Origin: Paenibacillus_AR mesotrionivorans
GTDB lineage: Bacteria > Bacillota > Bacilli > Paenibacillales > NBRC-103111
NCBI RefSeq assembly: GCF_046098205.1
Contig: NZ_JBJURJ010000023.1
Span: 1 to 64,000 of the forward strand
Length of the DNA stretch: 64,000 nt
Direction of reading: 5' to 3'
Of the stretch, positions 1 through 7,999 are shown piece after piece. Within the stretch, counting starts at the first letter, position 1. Every line of letters starts with the position of its first letter. The position numbers were made by a program, and so were the translations under genes. Below the pieces are notes generated by a model. The model searched no databases. It was given only the letters and a program-made list of their open reading frames with translations, and was not told the origin of the DNA.

Positions 1-183
1 CGCCTCATAACAAAAAGAAAGGGTTTCGACGGAGCCCAGAGCACGGATGAGTTTTCGTAACGCAGCAGGCGTATGCGGAATACTTCCATAATACCGGGGA
101 GCTTCTTGGCCGACTTCAGCAATGGCGACGGCGATGGTATCTTTCGAGACATCCAAACCGATAAATTTTGTGGTAGAATGCAT
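1..183 (-). CDS. IS110-family transposase, N-terminal part, cut by window edge
   Basis: The visible 61 residues begin MHSTTKFIGLDVSKDTIAVA and continue to FCYEA at the window edge. This is the N-terminal RuvC-like (DEDD) domain of IS110-family recombinases; the Asp of GLDVSKD would be the first catalytic acid. The ATG at 183 follows a good ribosome site (AAAGGAGA) 8-9 bases upstream. The C-terminal half, which carries the catalytic Ser in this family, lies outside the window. The gene sits beside a decayed ABC permease, which fits an insertion into or near that gene. Family assignment rests on the N-terminal motif alone. Confidence 0.85.
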   Translation of the reverse strand, partial: MHSTTKFIGLDVSKDTIAVAIAEVGQEAPRYYGSIPHTPAALRKLIRALGSVETLSFCYEA

Positions 184-300
184 AGTAACAGCTCTCCTTT
201 GCTATGTAGCTCTGAAATGGGTGGTGGTCACTTTCCATTTTAACCTACGACAGTAGCAATTTGGAGGGCTGCCCTTTGTTTACGTTCATCTTAGCTAGAT
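184..300 (-). ncRNA. IS110 non-coding end, candidate bridge-RNA region
   Basis: No gene is visible between the transposase start and the permease fragment. In IS110-type elements the non-coding end upstream of the recombinase gene encodes the bridge RNA that pairs with target and donor DNA. By position this stretch is that end. I did not fold it, and the exact element boundary is not visible because IS110 elements lack clear terminal inverted repeats. The call rests on position, not on a recognised RNA motif. Confidence 0.3.
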
Positions 301-301
301 T

Positions 302-640
302 TTTTACTATACCCGTATTCGCCCCGGCCCGCTGGACACATTGAAGGCCGCTGCCGCCTATCTGGGGGATGCCAGCTTCTATCATGCCCTCTACCGGACA
401 CTGCTGAAGCTTGCCGTCAGTATGGTTTGTGTGCTTCTCGCGGGCGGCGGACTGGGGCTGGCCATTGGCCTGCGTCCCCGCTGGAAGCCGTATGTAGAGC
501 CGGTGGTGGATATGATGCAGTCCATCCCGCCCATTGCTTGGCTGGGCATCGCGATTATCTGGTTCGGGCTTACCGATCTGCCCTCCGTCTTCATTATTGT
601 GCTGTCCACCAAGCCGATGCTCTGCACCAATCTGTATGAG
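302..640 (+). pseudogene. ABC transporter permease fragment (SsuC/TauC type)
   Basis: The frame starting FYYTRIRPGPLDTL reads as the N-terminal half of a nitrate/sulfonate/taurine-type ABC permease: the 'fixed N-terminal' segment, a membrane helix around VSMVCVLLAGGGLGLAIGL, and the IPPIAWLGIAIIWFG stretch typical of SsuC/TauC. A TAG stop lies just upstream (296-298), so there is no proper start. Homology stops near NLYEGF, about residue 110; the frame then runs into unrelated sequence and ends at 757. The EAA loop and later helices of a roughly 250-residue permease are missing. It is therefore a remnant, probably damaged by the adjacent IS110 element. Confidence 0.75.
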
Positions 641-975
641 GGCTTTATGGATCAAGCTGCCCGAGCTGATGAAATGCCGGTCGGATATTTTACAGCTTTT
701 GCTGGCAATTTAATAGATATGCTCCTGTCCCCTAAGCAGCGGGGGCTTTTTCCCTAGGGGGAGAAATACCCAGGCCGCACCGGCATATAGTGCCATTCTC
801 ATGGGAAAACCGCTTCCGGGGCAGGAGGCGTATGCTACTCCCGATTCATTTTTGCTTTTCGACTAATGAAAACCGCCTGTTTTACCGAAAATTTTTCATG
901 CTTTTATGCGCAGCACGTATCGGAAATCCCGGATTTATATGCCAAAAATCATAAGACCTCGGGAGGTATGCTTTC

Positions 976-2067
976 ATGCCGGCCAAAGAGTATGAAGAGT
1001 TAATCGGGAAACGACTGACAGCGAGTATTTACGGTGCCAAAGGAACAATGCTGATCGGCGAAGGGACTATACTCCTGCCAAGCCATATCGAGAAGCTGGC
1101 CAATTTCAAAATCAAAGCTTCGGATGTGGAAGCAGTGGAGGTGCAAGAGCCGGAGACAGAGACAGAGTCTGAACCGGAATTAACAACGGAAAGAGAAGCC
1201 CGTGAGGTTAGCGGCGGGAGTGCGGCTGACACCCGGGAAAAAGCGAGGCTGGCGGGGGAGCATCTGAACCACATCGACTTCTTCGTGCACCAGAACAGCA
1301 TCGTCCCCTTGGAACAGGTGGAGGAAAAGATCTTGCCGTATATCCGGGAAACGGCTATGCGGTACAATATGTTCCAGGTATTCTCTGAGCTGAAGGACCA
1401 GGGAGATTACCGGTACAAGCAGATTCTCGGTGTAGCCGTTATGGCAACCGCCCTGGGCAAACGGCTACAGATGGATGAGGAGGAGCTGGCCCTTCTGTCC
1501 ACCGCGGCCATTCTGTATGATATCGGCTCCGTCCAGCTGCCTTCCTCTCTCATTAATAAAACCGCCCGATTCGACACCCATGACTATGCCATCATGAAGC
1601 AGCACACCGTGCTGGGTCATGAGCTGTTATCCAAGTCCGGTGTGGATCCGCGGATTGCCGCTGTGGCCCTGGAGCATCACGAGCGGGAGGACGGCAGCGG
1701 CTACCCCAACTCACTCACGGGGGATCAGATCAGCCGCTTCAGCAAGATTATCGCCTTGGCCGACGTGTACATGGCCTTAACCTCGGACCGCCCCCACCGG
1801 CCGGCGTTCACCTTTTTTGATGCAGTCGAAGAGATTCATCAGCAAATTCTCCGCAACAAGCTGGACTCGGTCATCGGCATTACCTTCCTGGATCTTATCC
1901 TAGTCCGGCAAACCGGCTGCGACGTGATCCTCTCCGACGGCCGCCGCGGCAAAATCCTGCTGACCAATGTGAATTATCCCACACAGCCCTTAATCGTGCT
2001 GGAGAATGACGAGTTTATGGACCTGAGCAAGGTGTTCGATGTGAGAATTCAGGAGGTGCTGGGGTAA
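976..2067 (+). CDS. Degenerate HD-GYP domain protein
   Basis: A 363-residue protein: an N-terminal region of about 55 residues, an acidic linker (about 57-80) and an HD-GYP domain (about 125-310). The late motifs are intact (HHEREDGSGYP at 234-244, then LADVYMALTSDRP), but the HD pair reads YD (Tyr181-Asp182, in ILYDIGS), and the earlier family His in the 'YxxHxxxVA' segment appears as YRYKQILGVA. Active HD-GYP enzymes hydrolyse cyclic di-GMP using metal bound by these His residues. This copy may therefore bind rather than cleave it; that is inference. The ribosome site GGGAGG precedes ATG 976. It stands alone and converges on ogt with a shared terminator between them. Confidence 0.85.
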   Translation: MPAKEYEELIGKRLTASIYGAKGTMLIGEGTILLPSHIEKLANFKIKASDVEAVEVQEPETETESEPELTTEREAREVSGGSAADTREKARLAGEHLNHIDFFVHQNSIVPLEQVEEKILPYIRETAMRYNMFQVFSELKDQGDYRYKQILGVAVMATALGKRLQMDEEELALLSTAAILYDIGSVQLPSSLINKTARFDTHDYAIMKQHTVLGHELLSKSGVDPRIAAVALEHHEREDGSGYPNSLTGDQISRFSKIIALADVYMALTSDRPHRPAFTFFDAVEEIHQQILRNKLDSVIGITFLDLILVRQTGCDVILSDGRRGKILLTNVNYPTQPLIVLENDEFMDLSKVFDVRIQEVLG

Positions 2068-2100
2068 TCTTTATCTCCGCACCGGCTAACCTCATAAAAG

Positions 2101-2132
2101 AAAGCCCCTATTCGCAGTGAATGGGGGCTTTT
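2101..2132. terminator. Bidirectional terminator between HD-GYP gene and ogt
   Basis: A stem of AAAGCCCC(T)ATTC against its complement, with a 4-base loop, is flanked by A-rich sequence on the left and a T run on the right. It can stop both convergent transcripts. Confidence 0.8.
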
Positions 2133-2155
2133 GGTTATGTTTTATGTGTTTTATG

Positions 2156-2695
2156 TTATAGCGCTGTACCTTTTGTGGGGACAAACAACCGGGACATATC
2201 CACGCCCTCCAGCTCAAGCAGTTTCACCTTTGTGCCTATCCCTCCGGCATACCCTGTTAAGCTGCCGTTGGTCCCTACAACCCGGTGACACGGAATCACG
2301 ATAGAGATAGGATTATGCCCGACTGCCCCGCCTACCGCTTGGCTGGACATGGTTGTTTTGTTCAATTTAGCGGCAACCTTTTGTGCAATCTCCCCATAGG
2401 TGATGACCTGCCCATAGGGAATTTCACATAGAATCCTCCATACGTGCTGCCTGAATTCCCCTCCAATAGGACTCAGCGGCAATTCGGAAATGGCGGGTTT
2501 CTTTCCTGCGAAATAGTGATCCAGCCATCTTTTTGCAGCGTCAAATACCGGCATATCGTCCTTTTCCGTCATTGACGCGGCAAGACCGGAACCATGATAT
2601 TTTTGCCCTTCATTCCATATCCCAACAAGATGGCCATCCTTACTCGCAAGCGTAATGGTACCGACAGGTGAAAGATAGGTCGTTGAATAGTACAA
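2156..2695 (-). CDS. ogt: Methylated-DNA-[protein]-cysteine S-methyltransferase
   Basis: A 179-residue O6-alkylguanine-DNA alkyltransferase that removes alkyl groups from guanine (and thymine) onto its own cysteine. The active-site motif IPCHRV is present (Cys126), preceded by the helix-turn-helix region EIPYGQVITYGEIA and the GGAVGHNPI segment. Length fits the Ogt/AdaB family. The start is TTG 2695, with GGAGG 7 bases upstream; this ribosome site overlaps the stop of the stalk-protein gene 12 bases away, so the two genes are probably co-transcribed. An ATG nearby is out of frame. Confidence 0.93.
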   Translation of the reverse strand: MYYSTTYLSPVGTITLASKDGHLVGIWNEGQKYHGSGLAASMTEKDDMPVFDAAKRWLDHYFAGKKPAISELPLSPIGGEFRQHVWRILCEIPYGQVITYGEIAQKVAAKLNKTTMSSQAVGGAVGHNPISIVIPCHRVVGTNGSLTGYAGGIGTKVKLLELEGVDMSRLFVPTKGTAL

Positions 2696-2707
2696 TTTGC
2701 ATCCTCC

Positions 2708-4165
2708 TTATTTCATACCGATCAGATCGTAGTCAAACCAGGTGCGGGTTTCCCCTGTATTCAGATTCTCTAACGTGTTATTGCCGTGCAGGACAAAGAG
2801 GGTCCGGTTCCGGTCCAAATAGAAATCCCCCTGCGTCTGATTGGAAATAAGGGTCGTTTCCAGCTTCGTATTGATGGTATACACACCCTCAACTGGTTGG
2901 TCACGGGTATTGGGGGCATAGTCTCCATAAACCGCTATGTGGAGGCTGCCATTCTGATCTACCGGATTGTCCAGCATCGGATTATTCAACCCTAGTGTCA
3001 GAACGTCCGCTCCACCTAACAGCTCATTTACCATGCGTAAATTTCCATCCGCATCCAGCAGACCCAAACGGGCACTGCCTGATATATATGCAGATCGGCT
3101 TGGCAACCGATCGGAGGCAATCCATACGGTACCGTCCGAATTGGGGATTACCCTGCCCAACCGTTGGTTCTTGAATTCTTCGAGCATAGTAGCTTGGCCA
3201 TGGCGGACCAAAAAGGTGTAGGTGGTGCCATAATTCGGTCCAATCACCGCTATGGAGATTCTCAGATTGACGGTGATGATCACCGCATCCTCACCTGCCG
3301 CATACTCCTTGTAGGTGTGGACAGGAGCCCCCCATGTGACTAATTCTTGAAGGTCGTTATCCGTAAAGGTATAGATTTTCACATCGCCATAATACAGCTC
3401 CCGGTCCTTTTTCAGCAGCTTCGCAGGTTTGCCGGTGTAAGGGACATCTCTGGAAGACAAAGCGGTCCTCAGGACATCCCCTTCCTTTTCGCTCTTCCAT
3501 TGAAGCCCGAAATCCGTTTTATCCATCCGGATCATTCTTTTTTGGGGGTCAGCATAATACATGGATTGAAAATACAGCGCCTCGTCATCCTCGCCGACCA
3601 CGGGTCCCAGCACATGCTGCCCGCCGATCAGATGCAGCCCTTCCCCTTCACTCCAGCGAATATCCAACTGCAGCAGATCATGGACGAAGTGCCAGGTAAG
3701 AGGCATGTAGGTGACATCCCTGAACATCAGAAAGGGATACGGCTCATTCAAATTGTCAATGGAGGCTGCGCCAATACGGATAGGTCCCTGCGCCAACTGA
3801 GCGGTATAAACGCGCCCGGAATTGGTTGCCTCCATCAGATCCTGGACAAGCAGTGTTTCCACCACAGGGGGCGGATAATCCCGATTAGAAGACACCTGCA
3901 GCCCCTCTTCCTCGCTCCAACCATACCGAAGCCCAAGAGCCTGCAGATTATTCCAGGTCAGAGGAAGATACGTCACATCCTTGTAATAAAGAAAGGGGTA
4001 TTCGCTGTGTGTCTGGTCCATCGTTTGTCCGTTGATTTTGACAGGGAAATAGGGTAGATTGACCCGGACAGAGGACGCCGCCTCCACTGGAGAAAGTGGC
4101 ATCAGAGGCAGCGCGAGTACAAAAGCCAGCAAAACGGCCAATATGCTTTTTTTGCAACCAATCAT
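2708..4165 (-). CDS. Secreted stalk-domain protein (copper amine oxidase N-terminal-like)
   Basis: A 485-residue exported protein with a signal peptide (MIGCKKS, a hydrophobic core, then VEAASS). Two copies of the copper-amine-oxidase N-terminal 'stalk' domain follow: VKINGQTM...YPFLYYKDVTYLPLTW (about 45-80) and IRIGAASI...YPFLMFRDVTYMPLTW (about 130-165). The rest, about 190-485, looks like a beta-propeller or YD-like sensor region. Stalk-domain proteins are numerous in Paenibacillus, and most have no assigned role. No catalytic motif is visible. The gene leads directly into ogt. Confidence 0.8.
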   Translation of the reverse strand: MIGCKKSILAVLLAFVLALPLMPLSPVEAASSVRVNLPYFPVKINGQTMDQTHSEYPFLYYKDVTYLPLTWNNLQALGLRYGWSEEEGLQVSSNRDYPPPVVETLLVQDLMEATNSGRVYTAQLAQGPIRIGAASIDNLNEPYPFLMFRDVTYMPLTWHFVHDLLQLDIRWSEGEGLHLIGGQHVLGPVVGEDDEALYFQSMYYADPQKRMIRMDKTDFGLQWKSEKEGDVLRTALSSRDVPYTGKPAKLLKKDRELYYGDVKIYTFTDNDLQELVTWGAPVHTYKEYAAGEDAVIITVNLRISIAVIGPNYGTTYTFLVRHGQATMLEEFKNQRLGRVIPNSDGTVWIASDRLPSRSAYISGSARLGLLDADGNLRMVNELLGGADVLTLGLNNPMLDNPVDQNGSLHIAVYGDYAPNTRDQPVEGVYTINTKLETTLISNQTQGDFYLDRNRTLFVLHGNNTLENLNTGETRTWFDYDLIGMK

Positions 4166-4282
4166 AATAGGTCACCCGCTTTTGTTAATTGAGTGTAAAC
4201 CATATATACAGACGCAGGTGATAGTCAAAAAGTTCCTCCATGCATTGTGTGGATCTTCCCCGTATGCCGGCCTGCCGGATCA

Positions 4283-5164
4283 TTAGCTTCCGAATATATC
4301 TTGCAGGTAGGTATCCAGAATACGAAGGGGCTCGTGTAAAGCCTGGTTTGGAAACTTATGCGTTACCTTATAGCATATTCTCGGAGGCACCGGTACCGAT
4401 AGCTTCTGAAGCACAAAATCTCCCATCCGCATCATATGTTCACCAATCGAAGCGGGCACGATGGTCCATTGTTTGGCGTCATTCAAAAAAGTAGTGATAA
4501 GTCCCGCTGTATCCAGATGAACACGGGACGGGCAAAGAGGATCCCACCATTGGTCATGCCGGAATTGAAACTCTCTGTTCCAATTGATGAAAACTTCGTG
4601 CTGTGCCGCCAATTCTTCCATTTCCACCGTATCTCCAGCCTTCCGCCCTGGCACAGCCAAGCGCAGCAGCACCATTTCCTCCGTAAAAAACGGTTTAACC
4701 GTAACACTGGGCGACACGATTTCCCGCACCACAAACGCCACATCCATTTCACGCCGCTCAATACTATCGAATGCTTCCTGAGTATGCTGCGTACGAATTT
4801 GCAATCGAATTAGCGGGGTATGCTGATTAAGCATTTTATAGACAGGAGGCAGCACAAAGTGACTTATGCTTTCGGCTGCGCTTATGGCCAAGCTTAACTG
4901 CGAACCGCTAGCCTGTAAGATTTGTGTTTCCCTGGAGAGAGCCTCCCATCGTTCCGCAATGCTAAAAAAGTTCTCCCCTTTAGGGGTCAGACTGATTCTG
5001 GATGCCCCTTTTCTCCGTTCAACCAAAAGGCCGCCCATTTCCTGCTCCAACGTCTTTAACCGGTAGCTAACCGTCGCTTGTGACAGATGCAGCCAGTCTG
5101 CCGCCTTGCTTATACTCTGGGTCCGTACGATAGCCAGGAACGCTTCAATCCCGGGAAAATACAT
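4283..5164 (-). CDS. LysR-family transcriptional regulator
   Basis: A 293-residue LysR regulator. The winged helix-turn-helix is at residues 1-60 (MYFPGIEAFLAIVRTQSISK, then AADWLHLSQATVSYRLKTLE), followed by the periplasmic-binding-like effector domain. I chose ATG 5164 over an upstream in-frame start because GAGGAG lies 7-8 bases before it and LysR proteins begin a few residues before the helix-turn-helix. It is transcribed away from the 2-hydroxyacid dehydrogenase gene across a 126-bp gap, the usual arrangement for a LysR protein and its target. The inducer is unknown. Confidence 0.9.
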   Translation of the reverse strand: MYFPGIEAFLAIVRTQSISKAADWLHLSQATVSYRLKTLEQEMGGLLVERRKGASRISLTPKGENFFSIAERWEALSRETQILQASGSQLSLAISAAESISHFVLPPVYKMLNQHTPLIRLQIRTQHTQEAFDSIERREMDVAFVVREIVSPSVTVKPFFTEEMVLLRLAVPGRKAGDTVEMEELAAQHEVFINWNREFQFRHDQWWDPLCPSRVHLDTAGLITTFLNDAKQWTIVPASIGEHMMRMGDFVLQKLSVPVPPRICYKVTHKFPNQALHEPLRILDTYLQDIFGS

Positions 5165-5290
5165 AGAACAGCTCCTCGATATATAGAAATACTTAATATA
5201 CTTCTGCAAATAATTGAGTTTTACAACATTATTCTTTATGTCTAAAATTATCATGAATCAAGACATACCGCAACGAAAGGTGGTTCAGCA

Positions 5291-6229
5291 ATGAAGATTC
5301 TCATCGTGGGTCATTTTAATGAGAGCTCCAAATCAAATATTGTCCGCTATTTTCCGCAAAACTGGAACGTTGTCATTGTTCCTCCCGGAAAAGAAATGCT
5401 GCACCATGTTGAAGATTGCCAGGTCATTATTCCTGAACATATTAAAGTGGATCACAGCCTGCTTTCTATCGCTAAAAATTTGAAATTGGTGCAGACGGGT
5501 GCAGGATTTGATAATGTGGATATTCCTGCCTGTACACAACGCGGCATTTGGGTGGCCAATGCGGCAGGAGTGAATGCACAGGCAGTGGCCGAGCACGTTA
5601 TGGCACTGATCTTGTCTTATTATAAAAACATCCCGTTTTTTGATGCCTTCATGAAAAACAGGATGGATGAAAACCAATTGGACTATACCGGGAGTGAGTT
5701 AGAGGGCAAAACCATTGGGATCATAGGTTTAGGCGCCATCGGCAATAAAGTAGCTACATTTTGCCGGGTGTTTGATATGAATGTACTGGCTTATAAGCGA
5801 AATCCCGTTGTAGGAGCGGATGATTTCGTGAGAATGACGGATTTCGATACGCTTGTCAGCACATCGGACATTATCAGTGTACATGTCCCCTTGACTCAGC
5901 AAACCAAGCAACTGATTAACAAATCAGTATTCCAGAAAATGAAGAAAACCGCTCTTTTTATCAATACAGCCCGCGGCGGGGTTGTCAACGAACAAGACTT
6001 GATTGAGGCCTTAACAAACGGGGATATTGCTGGCGCCTGTCTGGACGTATTTGAATCTGAACCACTTCCTATAGACAGTGAGCTTCGGAATCTGCATAAT
6101 GTGATCCTGACTCCCCATACAGCCGGAATGCCGGATGGCCGGAAATTCCACAAAAAAAGATATGATTTCTTTATCAACAATATAAAACGTGTAGAACGTG
6201 GTGAAGAGCCTGAGAGCAAGCTCAATTAG
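5291..6229 (+). CDS. D-isomer specific 2-hydroxyacid dehydrogenase family protein
   Basis: A 312-residue NAD(P)-dependent oxidoreductase. The Rossmann motif GLGAIG lies near residue 148. The family's catalytic Arg, Glu and His appear in NTARGGVVN, DVFESEPLP and LTPHTAGMP. These enzymes interconvert 2-hydroxy and 2-oxo acids (glycerate, phosphoglycerate, lactate and similar). Sequence alone does not give the substrate, and there is no ACT domain, so it is not a full-length SerA. GAAAGGTGG precedes ATG 5291. The divergent LysR gene probably regulates it. Confidence 0.88.
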   Translation: MKILIVGHFNESSKSNIVRYFPQNWNVVIVPPGKEMLHHVEDCQVIIPEHIKVDHSLLSIAKNLKLVQTGAGFDNVDIPACTQRGIWVANAAGVNAQAVAEHVMALILSYYKNIPFFDAFMKNRMDENQLDYTGSELEGKTIGIIGLGAIGNKVATFCRVFDMNVLAYKRNPVVGADDFVRMTDFDTLVSTSDIISVHVPLTQQTKQLINKSVFQKMKKTALFINTARGGVVNEQDLIEALTNGDIAGACLDVFESEPLPIDSELRNLHNVILTPHTAGMPDGRKFHKKRYDFFINNIKRVERGEEPESKLN

Positions 6230-6282
6230 GTGATTCCCCATCTCCATTAGGCTTCACAAAAAAACTACCCGAAACAACAAAT

Positions 6283-6309
6283 AACCCCTTGCGCAAGTGG
6301 CAAGGGGTT
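6283..6309 (-). terminator. Terminator of the tRNA pair
   Basis: A 10-bp perfect stem (AACCCCTTGC) with a 7-base loop. The U-rich tail (ATTTGTTGTTT) is on the minus strand, so it mainly serves the two tRNA genes, though it may also stop the dehydrogenase transcript. Confidence 0.75.
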
Positions 6310-6318
6310 GTTCATCTA

Positions 6319-6392
<74 letters not shown>

Positions 6393-6405
6393 GAACAAAA
6401 AAATA

Positions 6406-6479
<74 letters not shown>

Positions 6480-6526
6480 TCGTTAAGGAAATTGCGTATC
6501 TGTTGCCGCTTATGGCGACAAATGTA

Positions 6527-6556
6527 AATATACCAGAATTGCGGTTGTCCAGTCAA
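6527..6556 (-). promoter_or_regulatory. Sigma-A promoter of the tRNA pair
   Basis: On the minus strand TTGACT (6551-6556) and TATATT (6527-6532) are 18 bases apart, about 50 bases upstream of the initiator tRNA. Confidence 0.75.
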
Positions 6557-6569
6557 GGCTTTTTTTCGC

Positions 6570-6594
6570 AAAAAAGCCCCGCGTCCGCCGCGGG
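6570..6594 (-). terminator. Terminator of the 56-aa protein gene
   Basis: A stem CCCGCG / CGCGGG with a 5-base loop is followed on the minus strand by GCTTTTTT. It ends the small gene just before the tRNA promoter. Confidence 0.8.
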
Positions 6595-6609
6595 TCTGTA
6601 CGAAGCCGC

Positions 6610-6780
6610 TTATTCCATCAAGCGGTACCGGACACCGAAGCGTCCTTTGGTGGAGCGGTAAATCTCCACGAATTGCGGGCACTCATACCCGTAAATCCAC
6701 CAATCCTCCTCCATCCGTTTGGCCAGGCAGCCGGCTTGGAATTTGCTTTCGTACAACTTGGCCCAATACACCCAATTCAA
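6610..6780 (-). CDS. Small conserved-looking protein, 56 aa
   Basis: The frame reads MNWVYWAKLYESKFQAGCLA and on to VRYRLME. It starts at TTG 6780, with AGGAGGCGG 8 bases upstream and a strong terminator 16 bases after the stop, so it has all the signals of a gene. It is rich in aromatic and basic residues (WVYW, DWWIYGYECPQF), has no signal peptide or membrane helix, and has only two cysteines. I do not recognise a family and assign no function. Confidence 0.7.
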   Translation of the reverse strand: MNWVYWAKLYESKFQAGCLAKRMEEDWWIYGYECPQFVEIYRSTKGRFGVRYRLME

Positions 6781-6890
6781 TGGCTCCGCCTCCTGTCAGT
6801 AATGGTTGGTATTCTTAGCATATCCATTTTGTCGGGAAATCCATTCCCGTATCTCTACTGTTGAAGCCGCTGAGAGTGAGGCAGAGGGTG

Positions 6891-6968
6891 CAGCTCTGTG
6901 TGGGACGGTGTGTGGCGGTGGGTACAGCTCTGTGTGGGACGGTGGGTGTAGCTCTGTTTGGAACGGTG
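6891..6968. repeat. Short direct repeats, three copies
   Basis: CAGCTCTGTGTGGGACGGTG occurs identically at 6891-6910 and 6925-6944, with a two-mismatch copy at 6949-6968. The G/T-rich spacers differ in length (14 and 4 bases). No gene is visible here. Confidence 0.8.
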
Positions 6969-6980
6969 TGTACAAGAGTG

Positions 6981-7163
6981 TAACGGAACTGAGCAGCTCT
7001 TAGAGCGACTTTTGCGGCTTCTTTCACGGCTAACGGAACTGAGAGGCTCTTAGAGCACGCTCCGGCTACATTTCTCTCCATTTTTTCCGTCTAAGGAGCT
7101 CTCAGTTCCGTTAAAACTCCAAACACCCGATTTTCTGCCTCTAAGAGTCGCTAAGTTCCGTTG
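6981..7163. repeat. 183-bp four-unit palindromic element, copy 1 (type A)
   Basis: Four 24-bp units begin TAACGGAACT and end CTCTTAGA. Two are forward (6981, 7031) and two are inverted (ending at 7113 and 7163). Steps are 50, 83 and 50 bp, identical in the four other copies in this window. The sequence between units is not conserved apart from an A/T-rich bias. It lies 198 bp beyond the 3' end of the PgpA-family gene. Confidence 0.92.
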
Positions 7164-7187
7164 CAGCCCTTCGGCCCACACAGACCC

Positions 7188-7235
7188 ACTCCCATCCGCC
7201 TCACTCAGACAAACTCCCATCCGCCTCACTCAGAC
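7188..7235. repeat. Tandem direct repeat, two copies
   Basis: A 23-bp sequence beginning ACTCCCATCCGCC occurs at 7188-7210 and 7213-7235, a 25-bp period. A decayed third copy follows. It is non-coding. Confidence 0.8.
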
Positions 7236-7284
7236 CTACTCCCCATATCCTCATCTGCCCCACCCCACTCGGCCCTCTCTCATA

Positions 7285-7316
7285 TAAAAATGCCCTCCGC
7301 TGCAAACGGAAGGCAT
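7285..7316 (-). terminator. Terminator of the PgpA-family gene
   Basis: On the minus strand GATGCC(T)TCCG pairs with CGGA(G)GGCAT around a 7-base loop, followed by TTTTTATATG. It lies 45 bp after the stop codon. Confidence 0.8.
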
Positions 7317-7360
7317 CGGGGGCGGGGGGCAGGGTCGGTTTCCGGACTACCAAGCAGGAA

Positions 7361-7915
7361 TTACGGCGCTTCCTCATGCTCCTCCGCCAGGGTAACCAAG
7401 CTGCCTGCGTCCGCTTCCTCCACATCCCGTAAGCGGTGGGCCAAACGGCTGGCCGCCGAGGAGGCGATGCTGGCCACCAGATCATCCAGGAAGGTATGTA
7501 CCTGGCCGCCGGTTTTGGAATCCAGCTTCTTGATGATGCCGGTTTTGCACTTATCCAGGAAACCGAAGGTGGTTACCGCAATGCTGCCGTATGCGAATAC
7601 GGCTCCGAGAGCCAGCGTTTCGTCGCAGCCGAACAAACCCTCATCCTTCTCCACAATAGATTGCAGAGGTTCGGATAGGGCTTTCCGTTCAGCCAGCTTA
7701 TCAAGCTCCACACCAACCAGGATGGCATGCAGCAGCTCGCGTTTTTCCAAAACCCGCTTGACGCTGTCCAGGCAGGTCTCTTGGCTGAGGTGGGGGTGAT
7801 AGGGAGCTTGCAGCTCGTATACAATTTCCGCGATACTATCCAGAGTGACGCCGCGCTCCGCCAGAAGCTGCACCGCCGCCTCTTTCACTGTCCTGCTGTG
7901 AACTCTTCCCTCCAT
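7361..7915 (-). CDS. Phosphatidylglycerophosphatase A family protein
   Basis: A 184-residue soluble protein matching the PgpA/YutG family: an N-terminal helical part (VHSRTVKEAAVQLLAERGVT), the central FGCDETLALGAVFAYGSIAVT segment, and DKCKTGIIKKLDSK followed by FLDDLVASIASS. The family is named for dephosphorylating phosphatidylglycerophosphate, but many Firmicute members are soluble and not biochemically proven, so the role is by family name. I chose ATG 7915 because GGGGAG is 6 bases upstream; the ATG two codons earlier touches that site. It has its own terminator. Confidence 0.85.
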   Translation of the reverse strand: MEGRVHSRTVKEAAVQLLAERGVTLDSIAEIVYELQAPYHPHLSQETCLDSVKRVLEKRELLHAILVGVELDKLAERKALSEPLQSIVEKDEGLFGCDETLALGAVFAYGSIAVTTFGFLDKCKTGIIKKLDSKTGGQVHTFLDDLVASIASSAASRLAHRLRDVEEADAGSLVTLAEEHEEAP

Positions 7916-7999
7916 ACCCATCTCCCCTTTCTCTTCTATCTTATGAAGGGGGAGGGGCAGAAGTGTCCTTGGGCGGGAACAAAGTTATTATCGATAAGA

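Noticed and set aside
641..757. Coding continuation of the permease fragment
   Set aside because: The frame stays open, but the sequence no longer resembles a permease and lacks a membrane helix; it is chance reading.
6981..7163. CRISPR array in the repeat-rich gap
   Set aside because: Units change orientation, number only four and diverge internally; there are no cas genes in the window.
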